From Pelagibius sp. CAU 1746 (lineage in GTDB: Bacteria; Pseudomonadota; Alphaproteobacteria; Kiloniellales; Kiloniellaceae), in the NCBI RefSeq assembly GCF_039839785.1, contig NZ_JBDOQT010000002.1, positions 62,001 to 126,000 of the forward strand: a stretch of DNA of 64,000 nucleotides, in the 5' to 3' direction. Below, in pieces: positions 43,156 to 51,583 of this stretch. How positions within the stretch are numbered: the first letter of the stretch is position 1; each line of letters opens with the position of its first letter. The position numbers and the translations under genes were made by a program. The notes beneath the pieces were generated by a model. It was given only the letters and a program-made list of their open reading frames with translations. It was not told where the DNA came from and ran no database searches.

Positions 43156-45633
43156 GTGAGCCAGCCCGCCCTTCTGCCCGAGACGAACCTGGATGCCCTG
43201 CCGCCGATCTTCGCGGCGTGGTTCCGGGCGCGCGGCTGGGCGCCGCACCCGCACCAGCTGGAGATGCTGCGCGCGGCGGAGGCCGGGCAGTCGGCGCTGC
43301 TGATCGCGCCGACCGGCGGCGGCAAGACCCTGGCGGGCTTCCTGCCCTCCCTGGTCGACCTGGCCGCTGAGCCCCATGACGGGCTGCACACGCTCTACAT
43401 CTCGCCCTTGAAGGCCCTGGCGGTGGACATCCACCGCAACCTCACCCAGCCGATCGAGGAGATGGGCCTGGAGATCGCCTGCGAGACCCGCACCGGCGAC
43501 ACCCCGCAGTCCAAGCGCCAGCGTCAGCGCCGCCGCCCGCCGGGCATCCTCATGACCACGCCGGAGTCCCTGGCCCTGCTGCTGTCGTACTACGACGCGC
43601 CCCAGGTCTTCGCCGGGCTGAAGTGCGTGGTGATCGACGAGTTGCACGCCTTTGCCGGGACCAAGCGCGGCGACCTGCTGGCGCTCGGCCTCGCCCGCCT
43701 GCAGAGCCTCTCCCCCGGCCTGCGCCGGGTCGGCCTCTCGGCCACGGTGCACGACCCGGACTGGCTGGCCGCCTGGCTGGCGCCCGATGCCTCCCCGGCA
43801 GGGGTGCGACGGGTCATCGGCCGCGACGGCGCCGAGGCGGAGGTGGAGATCCTGACCACCCGGGAGTACCTGCCCTGGTCCGGCCACATGGCGGTCCACG
43901 CCCTGGAAGAGGTCTACCAGCGCATCCGCCAGGCGGGCACCACCCTGGTCTTCGTCAACACCCGCGCCCAGGCGGAGATTGTGTTCCAGGAGCTGTGGCA
44001 CCTGAACGACGACGGCCTGCCCATCGCACTGCACCACGGCAGTCTGGCCGTCGAGCAGCGCCGCAAGGTGGAAGCCGCCATGGCGGCGGGCAAGCTGCGC
44101 GCGGTGGTCGCCACCTCCTCCCTCGACCTCGGCATCGACTGGGCCGCCGTCGACCTGGTGGTGCAGGTCGGCGCGCCCAAGGGCTCGGCCCGGCTGCTGC
44201 AGAGGATCGGCCGCGCCAACCACCGGCTCGACCAGCCGAGCCGCGCCCTGCTGGTCCCCGCCAATCGCTTCGAGGTCTTGGAGTGCCGCGCCGCCCTGGA
44301 GGCCGTGCGTGCCCGCTCCCTGGACGGCGACCCGCCGCGCCCCGGCGGACTTGATGTGTTGTCTCAACACATCCTCGGCACGGCCTGCGCCGGGCCCTTC
44401 GACGCCGATCGGCTTTACCGGGAAATCACTTCAGCTTTTCCATATAAACAATTGAATAAAAATACTTTTACCCGCACACTTGAGTTTGTGGCGACAGGCG
44501 GCTACGCACTGAAGAGCTATCAGCGCTACCGCCGCTTAAGCCTTGATAAGGAAGGCTTTTACCGGGTTACCAACAACGACCATGTACGGCGCTACCGCAT
44601 GAACGTCGGCACCATCGTTGAGACGCCGCTTTTAAAGGTGCGTCTGAGGAACGGGCGCGTACTGGGCGAGGTAGAAGAGCATTTCGTCAACGGCCTGCTG
44701 CCGGGCGACAGCTTCATCTTCGCCGGCCAGCTGCTCTGCTTCGAGGGCCTGCGCGAGAACACCGCGGTGGCGAGCCGCGCCACCGGCGGCGAGCCCAAGG
44801 TGCCCGCCTACGCCGGCGGCCGCCTGCCGCTTTCCACCCACCTGGCCGAGCGGGTGCGCGGCATCCTGGAAGACCCGGAGGCCGGTCACGACCTGCCCCC
44901 TGCCGTCGGCGAGTGGCTGCGCATCCAGCGTTGGCGCTCCCAGCTTCCCCCCGCCGACGGCCTGCTGGTGGAGTGCTTCCCGCGCGCCGACAAGGAGTTC
45001 CTCGTCGCCTACTGCTTCGAGGGCAGGAACGCCCACCAGACCCTCGGCATGCTGCTGACCCGGCGCATGGAGCGGGCCGGGCTCTCCCCCCTCGGCTTCG
45101 TCGCCACCGACTACGTCATCGCCGTGTGGAGCCTGAAGCCGGCGGACGACATCGACGCCCTCTTCGACGAGGACATGCTGGGCGACGACCTGGAGGAATG
45201 GATGGCCGAGTCCTCCATGCTGCGCCGGACCTTCCGCAACGTGGCAGTCATCGCCGGGCTCATCGAGGCGCGCGCGCCCGGCCAGGAGAAGTCGGGCCGC
45301 CAGGTGACCTTCAACGCGGACCTCATCTACGACGTTCTCAGGAAGCACGAGCCCGACCACATCCTGCTGCAGGCGACCCGCGCCGACGCCGCGGGGGGCT
45401 TGACCGACATCGGCCGCCTGGCCGCCATGCTGAAGCGGGTGAAGGGCCGCATCCGCAGCCGCCGCCTGGACAAGATCTCGCCCCTGGCGGTGCCGGTGCT
45501 GCTGGAGATCGGCAAGGAGCAGGTCTACGGCGCGGGACTGGACGAGCTGCTGGACGAGGGCGCCCAGGCCCTCATCGACGAGGCCACCGGCGGCATGGAG
45601 ACCGGCATCGGCCAGGCGGAGCTTCCGCTATGA
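43156..45633 (+). CDS. Ligase-associated DNA damage response DEXH helicase (Lhr-type)
   Basis: Superfamily-2 helicase of 825 aa from the group found with ATP-dependent ligase and PdeM. Walker A is IAPTGGGKTLAGF, the DExH box KCVVIDELHAF, motif V SSLDLGIDWAAVDLV and motif VI QRIGRANHRLDQPSRA. The C-terminal half (winged-helix and Lhr core) is typical. GTG 43156 starts MSQPALLPETN. A roughly 220-base stretch (44420-44640) has clearly lower GC and different codon choice than its flanks, though the protein sequence remains family-like. It overlaps pdeM by 4 bases. The partner ligase and exonuclease are not in the window. Confidence 0.9.
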   Translation: MSQPALLPETNLDALPPIFAAWFRARGWAPHPHQLEMLRAAEAGQSALLIAPTGGGKTLAGFLPSLVDLAAEPHDGLHTLYISPLKALAVDIHRNLTQPIEEMGLEIACETRTGDTPQSKRQRQRRRPPGILMTTPESLALLLSYYDAPQVFAGLKCVVIDELHAFAGTKRGDLLALGLARLQSLSPGLRRVGLSATVHDPDWLAAWLAPDASPAGVRRVIGRDGAEAEVEILTTREYLPWSGHMAVHALEEVYQRIRQAGTTLVFVNTRAQAEIVFQELWHLNDDGLPIALHHGSLAVEQRRKVEAAMAAGKLRAVVATSSLDLGIDWAAVDLVVQVGAPKGSARLLQRIGRANHRLDQPSRALLVPANRFEVLECRAALEAVRARSLDGDPPRPGGLDVLSQHILGTACAGPFDADRLYREITSAFPYKQLNKNTFTRTLEFVATGGYALKSYQRYRRLSLDKEGFYRVTNNDHVRRYRMNVGTIVETPLLKVRLRNGRVLGEVEEHFVNGLLPGDSFIFAGQLLCFEGLRENTAVASRATGGEPKVPAYAGGRLPLSTHLAERVRGILEDPEAGHDLPPAVGEWLRIQRWRSQLPPADGLLVECFPRADKEFLVAYCFEGRNAHQTLGMLLTRRMERAGLSPLGFVATDYVIAVWSLKPADDIDALFDEDMLGDDLEEWMAESSMLRRTFRNVAVIAGLIEARAPGQEKSGRQVTFNADLIYDVLRKHEPDHILLQATRADAAGGLTDIGRLAAMLKRVKGRIRSRRLDKISPLAVPVLLEIGKEQVYGAGLDELLDEGAQALIDEATGGMETGIGQAELPL

Positions 45634-46319
45634 GTGAAACCCTTCATAAGGCGGGCCGGCTCGTGGTCAACGGCGTCGAGCTGCAGGCCGATCTCTCCGG
45701 CGCGCTGATCTGGCCGGCCCGGCGGCTCGCCGTGGTCGCCGACCTGCACTTCGAGAAGAGCACCGCCTTCGCCGCGCGCGGCCAGTTCCTGCCGCCCTAC
45801 GACACGGCGGCGACCCTGGACAAGCTGGAGGCGGTCATCGCCCGCCACCGGGTCGAGCGCCTCATCTGCCTGGGCGACTCCTTCCATGACGGCGAGGCCG
45901 CCGGGCGTCTCGACCCGACCCAGGGCGAGCGCCTCAAAGGGCTGACCGCCCGCCTGGAATGGACCTGGGTCGCCGGCAACCACGACCCGGCGCCGCCGGC
46001 GGACCTGGGCGGCGGCAGCGCCGAGGACATCACCGAAGGCGCCCTCACCTTCCGCCACGAGGCGGCACCGGGCGCCCGCGGCGGAGAAGTCTCCGGCCAC
46101 TACCACCCCAAGGCGGCCGTCAGGGTGCGCGGCAAGCGGGTTACGGCCCCTTGCTTCGTCACCGACGGCCGGCGCCTCATCCTGCCCGCCTTCGGCGCCT
46201 TCACCGGGGGTCTGAACGTCCTCGACCCGGCGATCTCGGGACTGTTCAGGAAGGGCTTCCAAGCGACGCTCCTGGGCCGCAGCGGCCTCTTTGCCTTCCC
46301 CAAGCAGGCGCTGGTGTGA
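45630..46319 (+). CDS. pdeM: Ligase-associated phosphoesterase PdeM
   Basis: Metallophosphoesterase-type endonuclease of 229 aa belonging to the helicase gene. Metal-site blocks are LAVVADLHFEKSTAFA (Asp-X-His), ICLGDSFHDGE (Gly-Asp), TWVAGNHDPAPP (Gly-Asn-His-Asp), and EVSGHYHPKAAV (His-X-His). The ATG overlaps the helicase stop as ATGA. It most likely acts on damaged DNA ends. It is followed after 2 bases by the photolyase gene. Confidence 0.92.
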   Translation: MSETLHKAGRLVVNGVELQADLSGALIWPARRLAVVADLHFEKSTAFAARGQFLPPYDTAATLDKLEAVIARHRVERLICLGDSFHDGEAAGRLDPTQGERLKGLTARLEWTWVAGNHDPAPPADLGGGSAEDITEGALTFRHEAAPGARGGEVSGHYHPKAAVRVRGKRVTAPCFVTDGRRLILPAFGAFTGGLNVLDPAISGLFRKGFQATLLGRSGLFAFPKQALV

Positions 46320-46321
46320 CC

Positions 46322-47764
46322 ATGCCCGGCCCCAGCCTCGTCTGGTTCCGCCAGGATCTGCGGCTTGCCGACAACCCGGCGCTCGCCGCCGCGGCCGAAC
46401 GGGGCGCGCCGATCCTGCCGCTCTTTATCCTGGACGAAGAGGCCGCCGGCGCTTGGCCACCGGGCGGGGCCGCACGCTGGTGGCTGCACCACTCCCTCGC
46501 GGCGCTTTCGGAGGATCTTAAAAGGCTCGGCGCGCCGCTCTGCCTGCGCCGCGGCAAGGCCGCCGAGGTGCTGCCGAAGCTGGTGAAGGAGACCGGGGCC
46601 GGCGCGGTGTTCTGGAACCGCTGCTACGAGCCCTTCGCCGTCGAACGAGACAAGGCCTTGAAGGCCGATCTGGGCGCCGCCGGGGTCGAGGCCAGAAGCT
46701 TCAACGGCAACCTGCTGGTGGAACCCTGGGAGCTGAAAACCGGCCAAGGCGAGCCCTACAAGGTCTTCACGCCGTTCTGGAAGGCGCTGCTCGCCGCCGG
46801 CGCGCCCGCCGCCGCCCTGCCGCGCCCGAAGACGCTGGAAAGCCTGGCCGATGTCCGGAGCGACGCCCTGAACGACTGGGGCCTGCTGCCGGTGAAGCCG
46901 GACTGGGCGGGCGGCCTCAAGGAAACCTGGACGCCCGGCGAGAAAGGTGCCGCCGGACGGCTGAGAGGCTTCCTGGATGACGCCGCCGCCGACTACCCGG
47001 CGGGACGCGACCGCCCCGACCTGCCCGGCACCTCCCGTCTCTCCCCGCATCTACACTGGGGCGAGATCTCGCCGTGCCAGGTCTGGCAGGCGACGCGCCA
47101 CGCGGTCGACGCGGGCAGGCTGAACGACGGCGCCGCCATGGCCTTCCTGCGCCAGCTCGGCTGGCGCGACTTCTCCCATAACCTGCTGTTCCACTGGCCG
47201 GATTTCCCGGAGCGGCCCTGGCGTGAGGCCTTCAGCGCCTTCCCCTGGCTGGACGACGACGCGGCGTTCCGGGCGTGGTGCCGAGGGCGCACCGGCTATC
47301 CCATCGTCGATGCGGGCCTGCGCGAGCTGTGGGCGACCGGCTGGATGCACAACCGGGTGCGCATGATCGCCGCCTCCTTCCTGATCAAGGACCTGCTGAT
47401 CCCCTGGCAGCGTGGCGAAGCCTGGTTCTGGGACACCCTGGTGGACGCCGACCTCGCCAACAACGCCGCCGGCTGGCAGTGGGTCGCCGGCTGCGGGGCC
47501 GACGCCGCCCCCTACTTCCGCATCTTCAATCCGGTCACCCAGGGAGAGAAGTTCGACCCCAAAGGCACCTATATCCGCCGCTGGGTGCCGGAAATTTCAG
47601 GACTGCCCGACAACTTGCTGCACAAGCCCTGGGAAGCCTCGAAGGAAGAATTGAAGAAGGCCGGGATCGCGCTGGGCGAGACCTACCCGCAACCTCTCGT
47701 CGACCACAAGGCAGCCCGCGCCCGCGCGCTGGCCGGCTACGAAGAGGTGAAGAAGGCGAACTAG
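46322..47764 (+). CDS. phrB: Deoxyribodipyrimidine photolyase (cryptochrome/photolyase family)
   Basis: Light-driven repair of cyclobutane pyrimidine dimers, 480 aa. The N-terminal antenna domain begins GPSLVWFRQDLRLADNPALA. The FAD domain has TSRLSPHLHWGEISPCQVW, AFLRQLGWRDFSHNLLFH, the TGWMHNRVRMIAASFL block and LVDADLANNAAGWQWVAGCG. ATG 46322 lies 2 bases after pdeM, so the two repair genes form an operon with the helicase. The stop overlaps the convergent DinB stop. Confidence 0.96.
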   Translation: MPGPSLVWFRQDLRLADNPALAAAAERGAPILPLFILDEEAAGAWPPGGAARWWLHHSLAALSEDLKRLGAPLCLRRGKAAEVLPKLVKETGAGAVFWNRCYEPFAVERDKALKADLGAAGVEARSFNGNLLVEPWELKTGQGEPYKVFTPFWKALLAAGAPAAALPRPKTLESLADVRSDALNDWGLLPVKPDWAGGLKETWTPGEKGAAGRLRGFLDDAAADYPAGRDRPDLPGTSRLSPHLHWGEISPCQVWQATRHAVDAGRLNDGAAMAFLRQLGWRDFSHNLLFHWPDFPERPWREAFSAFPWLDDDAAFRAWCRGRTGYPIVDAGLRELWATGWMHNRVRMIAASFLIKDLLIPWQRGEAWFWDTLVDADLANNAAGWQWVAGCGADAAPYFRIFNPVTQGEKFDPKGTYIRRWVPEISGLPDNLLHKPWEASKEELKKAGIALGETYPQPLVDHKAARARALAGYEEVKKAN

Positions 47765-48354
47765 CCTGCGTCCGGTTTGGGCCAGTCGCCCCACAGTTCC
47801 GCCTCACTCCAGCCCTGCGTGGCCCCACCCAGCGCCTCTAGGTCGCCGCGCCGCATCCCGGCATCCTGATCCAGGAAGAACTCGTCGAGCTGCGGCGGCG
47901 CGACCGAGGTGCCGGACAGCATGGCGTGCGCCTGGCCGCGGTGGTGAATCTGATGCTCGAAGAGGTGCAGCAGCACCCGGTCGCAACGCTCGAAGCGGTC
48001 GCCGTCCCGGCGGATCAGGCGCACCGTCGCGCCAAGCGCCGACTCGTTCAGCCCTTCGCAGAGCCTGATCAGCCTCCGGTCCACGGACTCCTGCTCGCGG
48101 CACAGGTCGGAGGGGGTCTTGCAGGGCACCTCGTCGATGAAGGCCGCCAACCCCAGGGTGCCGCCCTCCAACGCATCGACGTAGTACCAGTCGACGATGA
48201 GGATATGGTTGAGGGTGGCCAGCAGCGACGGGAAGAATCCCGTGCGCGGTGCCTCCAGCTCCGGCTGCGGCAGGCTGGCGCAGGCTCGAAGAAGGCGGCA
48301 GTTGGCCCAGGCGTTGTTGCGCGCTTGCGCCAGCAGGTAGCTTTCAGGCTCCAT
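47761..48354 (-). CDS. DinB-family protein
   Basis: Four-helix-bundle metal protein of the DinB superfamily, 197 aa. LNHILIVDWYYVD holds the first His and HLFEHQIHHRGQAHAML the other two, the DinB metal triad. Members include thiol transferases and stress-induced proteins. It converges on phrB and is followed after 10 bases on the same strand by the LOG gene further right (its upstream neighbour). The function in this genome is unknown; the location beside repair genes is suggestive only. Confidence 0.9.
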   Translation of the reverse strand: MEPESYLLAQARNNAWANCRLLRACASLPQPELEAPRTGFFPSLLATLNHILIVDWYYVDALEGGTLGLAAFIDEVPCKTPSDLCREQESVDRRLIRLCEGLNESALGATVRLIRRDGDRFERCDRVLLHLFEHQIHHRGQAHAMLSGTSVAPPQLDEFFLDQDAGMRRGDLEALGGATQGWSEAELWGDWPKPDAG

Positions 48355-48364
48355 GCCCCGAACG

Positions 48365-49210
48365 CTAGAGCCGCGGGCCCGGGATGTCGAGAGCGTAGGA
48401 GGTGAGCTGATCGGTGATGAAGTCGAAGGCCTCGTCCACCGAGTCGGTACGGAAGAAGAGCTCCAGGTCCTCGGCGTTGATGGTGCCGTAGCGCTCCAGG
48501 GCTTCCAGGTTGATGACCTCCGACCAGTACTGGCTGCCGAACAGCACCACCGGCATGTGCTTGCGGATCTTGCCGGTCTGCACCAGTGTCAGCAGCTCGA
48601 AGAACTCGTCCAGGGTGCCGAAACCGCCGGGCATCACCACCACGGCCTTTGCGAGATAGGCGAACCAGAACTTCCGCATGAAGAAGTAGTGGAACTCGAA
48701 GTTCAGCTCGCGGCTGATGTAGGGGTTGTCGATCTGCTCCATGGGCAGGGAGATGTTGAGGCCGATGTTGAGACCTTTGGCTTCCGAGGCGCCGCGGTTG
48801 GCCGCCTCCATGATGCCCGGCCCGCCGCCGGAGCAGACGACGAAGCGGCGGTCGTCCTGCTGCAGGCTCTTCGACCACTCGGTCAGGCGACGCGCCAGCT
48901 CGCGCGTATCCTCGTAGTAGCGCGACATCTCCAGGTTCCGCTGCGCCACGGTCAGGTCGTCACCCTTGGAGCGCGCCTCTTCCAAGCGGCGCTCAGCCTC
49001 CTCGCGCGGCAGGATGCGCGCCGAACCGAAGAAGATGATGGTGTCGTCGATCTTGTAGTGCTTGAAGCGCGCGTCCGGCTCGACGTACTCGGAGAGGATG
49101 CGCAGCGAGCGCGCAGGGGAACTCTCCAGGAAATCTGGGTTGCGGTAGGCCTTTTGCGGGGCCCCTTGCGCAGAGGCTTCCTCGGGCTTGTCTTTGTCGC
49201 TTCGCTGCAT
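48365..49210 (-). CDS. LOG-family (TIGR00730) nucleotide phosphoribohydrolase
   Basis: Lysine-decarboxylase-like fold protein of 281 aa. The signature VVMPGGFGTLDEFFELLTLVQ contains the PGGxGTxxE motif, and VVCSGGGPGIMEAANRGA is the upstream Gly-rich loop. Members hydrolyse nucleoside 5'-monophosphates, including cytokinin precursors, to release the base. The N-terminal 60 residues are polar and variable. The next gene on the same strand, dinB-like, follows after 10 bases. Confidence 0.92.
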   Translation of the reverse strand: MQRSDKDKPEEASAQGAPQKAYRNPDFLESSPARSLRILSEYVEPDARFKHYKIDDTIIFFGSARILPREEAERRLEEARSKGDDLTVAQRNLEMSRYYEDTRELARRLTEWSKSLQQDDRRFVVCSGGGPGIMEAANRGASEAKGLNIGLNISLPMEQIDNPYISRELNFEFHYFFMRKFWFAYLAKAVVVMPGGFGTLDEFFELLTLVQTGKIRKHMPVVLFGSQYWSEVINLEALERYGTINAEDLELFFRTDSVDEAFDFITDQLTSYALDIPGPRL

Positions 49211-49361
49211 CGCTCATTACCTTGGGGACTGTGCTTTCAGGAACCGGGCACAAACCGCTTATACCTGAAGTCTTGTTAACAAAGCCAATGTCCCCTGGCC
49301 GGCAACGGCGGGGACGGCAGCATGGCCACGGCGGATCCGGCCGGAAAAGGGAACAGGAAAT

Positions 49362-49390
49362 GCCCCCGCCGGGGAGGTCGCGGCGGGGGC
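49362..49390 (-). terminator. GC-rich hairpin after the exported-protein gene
   Basis: GCCCCCGCC (49362-49370) pairs with GGCGGGGGC (49382-49390). It lies downstream of the minus-strand gene ending at 49519; on that strand it is followed by ATTTCC and pyrimidines, so it could terminate transcription, although the U-tract is weak. The rest of 49211-49518 shows no gene; an AT-richer patch is seen around 49450-49480. Confidence 0.45.
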
Positions 49391-49518
49391 TCGTTGAGTT
49401 GGTTTATCTGTGCTGATGCGGCCCCCGAAGACGACGCCGGGCACCGCGCATACTTAGTTCGTATACCTATAATCGATTCGATGCAAGAGCCTGGATGGCC
49501 CTCGCCGCCGGGCCCCGC

Positions 49519-50046
49519 TTATTGATCGAGCGACCACTTGCGCACGAAGCTGCGCGCCAGGTCCCGCCAGCCGATGTTGGTGGTGACGCCATGATTGGCG
49601 AGGCTGGTGACGAAGAGACCGCTGTCGCTCCACAACAATACCCTGCCGCTGCGATCCGTTTCCGTCTTGCGGTCGAAATAGCGGGTATTCTGGATCGCCC
49701 GCGCCTCGATGTAGCTGATGCAGACATCGCCTTCATAGCGCAGGCTCGTCGCCTGGAGCTGGATCCAGACATGTGCCGCCCGCTGCACCGTGATGCCTTT
49801 TTCCGCCAAGGGCTGCTGAAAGGAATCGACGATCAGGTTCTCGTCAAATCCGCAGGCGAGGCTTTGCGGACTGAGCGGCGCGACGGACATCTGCACCACG
49901 TTGACGTTCGCCAGCGGCCCCCCGATCACCCGGGGCTGCGCCGGCGCATCGGTTCCGCTCTGCGCCCAACCCCCTGTCACCATGGCGGGGGTCAAGACCG
50001 CGGACAACAGGAACGCGGCGGCGAGACGGCTGAGCGTCGGCATCAT
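49519..50046 (-). CDS. Exported protein of unknown function
   Basis: A 175-aa protein with a clear signal peptide (MMPTLSRLAAAFLLSAVLTP, cleavage probably after GGWAQ). The mature part is a mixed alpha/beta domain with VWIQLQATSLRYEGDVCISY, a stretch of AIQNTRYFDRKTETDRSGRV and a C-terminal VTTNIGWRDLARSFVRKWSLDQ. The segment LACGFDENL and VCISY hold two Cys that could form a disulphide. I do not recognise a domain. It is monocistronic and probably periplasmic. Confidence 0.8.
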   Translation of the reverse strand: MMPTLSRLAAAFLLSAVLTPAMVTGGWAQSGTDAPAQPRVIGGPLANVNVVQMSVAPLSPQSLACGFDENLIVDSFQQPLAEKGITVQRAAHVWIQLQATSLRYEGDVCISYIEARAIQNTRYFDRKTETDRSGRVLLWSDSGLFVTSLANHGVTTNIGWRDLARSFVRKWSLDQ

Positions 50047-50278
50047 TGGATTACTCCTTCACGGTGTTGGCAAGCGACCGGCGCAGGATAGGCCATGTGA
50101 CCGCCCCAGTTGAATTCAAAAAGGGGCTGCGGGCCCTTTCCTCCCCCGATCGCTTACCTTGATACTAGGATTCGCAACAGGGAAGCGGCTAGTCTGCTAT
50201 AGCAGCACGACAGCACCGCCGCATCGGCGGCCGGCGCCTCACGCCCGATGTCATGCTGATGACACAAAGGAGACGCAG

Positions 50279-51349
50279 ATGCCCGGCAGCGATAGGCAGA
50301 ATCGACTCCACACCGGAGTTACGTCCTTGACCGGACGCGGCGCCGGAAAGTTCGCGCGCGCCGCAGCGCTGCTGCTCCTCCTCCAGGCCTGCGCGGTGCC
50401 TCCGCCGGCGCCCCCGCCCGAACCGGAGCCCGGCCGCGTGGTGCCGCCCCCCTCGCCCCCGGCCGCCGGCACCCCGATCGCCCTTGACGGCCGGCTCCAG
50501 GTCGATGCGCAGGAGTATCCCTGGAGTGCCATCGGCCGTCTCAACGTTGCCGGGCGCACCTTCTGCAACGGCATCCTCATCGGACGGCAGCAGGTTTTGA
50601 CGCAGGCGCGCTGCCTCTACGACGCCCGCAACGGCCGCTGGTACCGCCCGCTGGAACTGCACTTCATCGCCGCCTACCAGTCGGACAATTTCCTCGCCAA
50701 CTCCCCGGTCGCCGGTTTCACCACAGCGCCGGGCTTCAGCCCCACGGGCGGCACCAACCTGATCAACCTGACCAACAACTGGGCGGTGGTGTCTCTCGAA
50801 CAGCCGATCGGCAACGTCACGGGCTGGCTGGGCATGGAGTGGGACAGCAGCCGCCTCAAGTCCGCCGCCGAAAGCGGCCGCGCCGCCTACCTGCGCGCCG
50901 GCTACCGTTCCGACTGGCCCCATGCCGTGTCCACCTACTTCGGCTGCGGCGAGGATTCAGGCGGTCTCGGCAGCGTCTGCGGCGCCACGCCCAGCGAGTT
51001 GGCCCTGCCCGCCTTCGTATTGACCGGCGGCGAGTTGCGCGTGCTGGGCAACTACTACCTGCGCTCCACCGCCCAGAGCGCCGCCTTCACCCAGGCCGCC
51101 GCCGCGGCGATCGTCGACAACCGGCTGGGCCGCGCCACCCTGCCCTCGGCGGGCGGGCCGGTAGGGCGGCGACCGACCGCCACGGTCGCCCGGCTGCTCG
51201 AAGCCCTGGGGTACCCCGCGACCGGCGGCGATCTCGATGCCGCCATCGCCGCCTACCTGAAGGACCGGGGGCAGGCCGCGCGCCGCGGCGCCTCCATCGA
51301 CCTCCTGACTTCCCTGATCAACAGCGCTCAGCGCCAAGGCGGATCATGA
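50279..51349 (+). CDS. Lipoprotein with degenerate trypsin-like domain (likely pseudoprotease)
   Basis: A 356-aa exported protein. The leader ends in a lipobox LQAC with Cys38, then a Pro-rich linker (about 40-66). The body has the order and spacing of a chymotrypsin-fold protease: FCNGILIGRQQVLTQARCLYD with Cys96/Cys112, NLTNNWAVVSLEQPIG and SELALPAFVLTGGELRVLG. By this alignment the catalytic His is Arg111, the Asp is Asn167 and the Ser is Leu241, so no triad remains. A C-terminal helical region (about 290-350) resembles a peptidoglycan-binding or other small domain. ATG 50279 follows AAGGAGA. The fold call is from motif pattern only. Confidence 0.6.
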   Translation: MPGSDRQNRLHTGVTSLTGRGAGKFARAAALLLLLQACAVPPPAPPPEPEPGRVVPPPSPPAAGTPIALDGRLQVDAQEYPWSAIGRLNVAGRTFCNGILIGRQQVLTQARCLYDARNGRWYRPLELHFIAAYQSDNFLANSPVAGFTTAPGFSPTGGTNLINLTNNWAVVSLEQPIGNVTGWLGMEWDSSRLKSAAESGRAAYLRAGYRSDWPHAVSTYFGCGEDSGGLGSVCGATPSELALPAFVLTGGELRVLGNYYLRSTAQSAAFTQAAAAAIVDNRLGRATLPSAGGPVGRRPTATVARLLEALGYPATGGDLDAAIAAYLKDRGQAARRGASIDLLTSLINSAQRQGGS

Positions 51350-51354
51350 GATCC

Positions 51355-51386
51355 AAAAAAAGAGGGCGGCCCGAGATGGACCGCCC
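51355..51386 (-). terminator. Rho-independent terminator of the glp operon
   Basis: On the minus strand GGGCGG and CCGCCC (51381-51386 and 51364-51369) form a stem followed by TCTTTTTTT (complement of the A-run at 51355-51361). It lies about 200 bases beyond the glpV stop and is the best end for that operon. Confidence 0.65.
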
Positions 51387-51538
51387 CATGAGTATACTCT
51401 GGAGGAAAATGCAGCTTGGATACAAGAAGAAGCCTTGAACCAAGCGGCGGGGCGGGGCATCGCTGCCTGCCCCATCAGCCGTAGCTGACCTGCGATACCG
51501 GCCCTGCGCGAATGCGCCCGAGGCCGGCTGACTTGGGG

Positions 51539-51566
51539 GCGCCGGGACCCCGAAGGCTCCCGGCGC
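51539..51566. promoter_or_regulatory. Hairpin just downstream of glpV
   Basis: GCGCCGGGA (51539-51547) pairs with TCCCGGCGC (51558-51566) around 10 bases. It lies 18 bases past the glpV stop. There is no U-tract on either strand, so it may protect the 3' end rather than terminate. Confidence 0.5.
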
Positions 51567-51583
51567 GACACTTCAAGCCCGGC

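Noticed and set aside
42921-43391. N-terminal extension of the ThDP enzyme
   Set aside because: It crosses a dispersed repeat and the start of the helicase gene; AAGGGG supports 42920.
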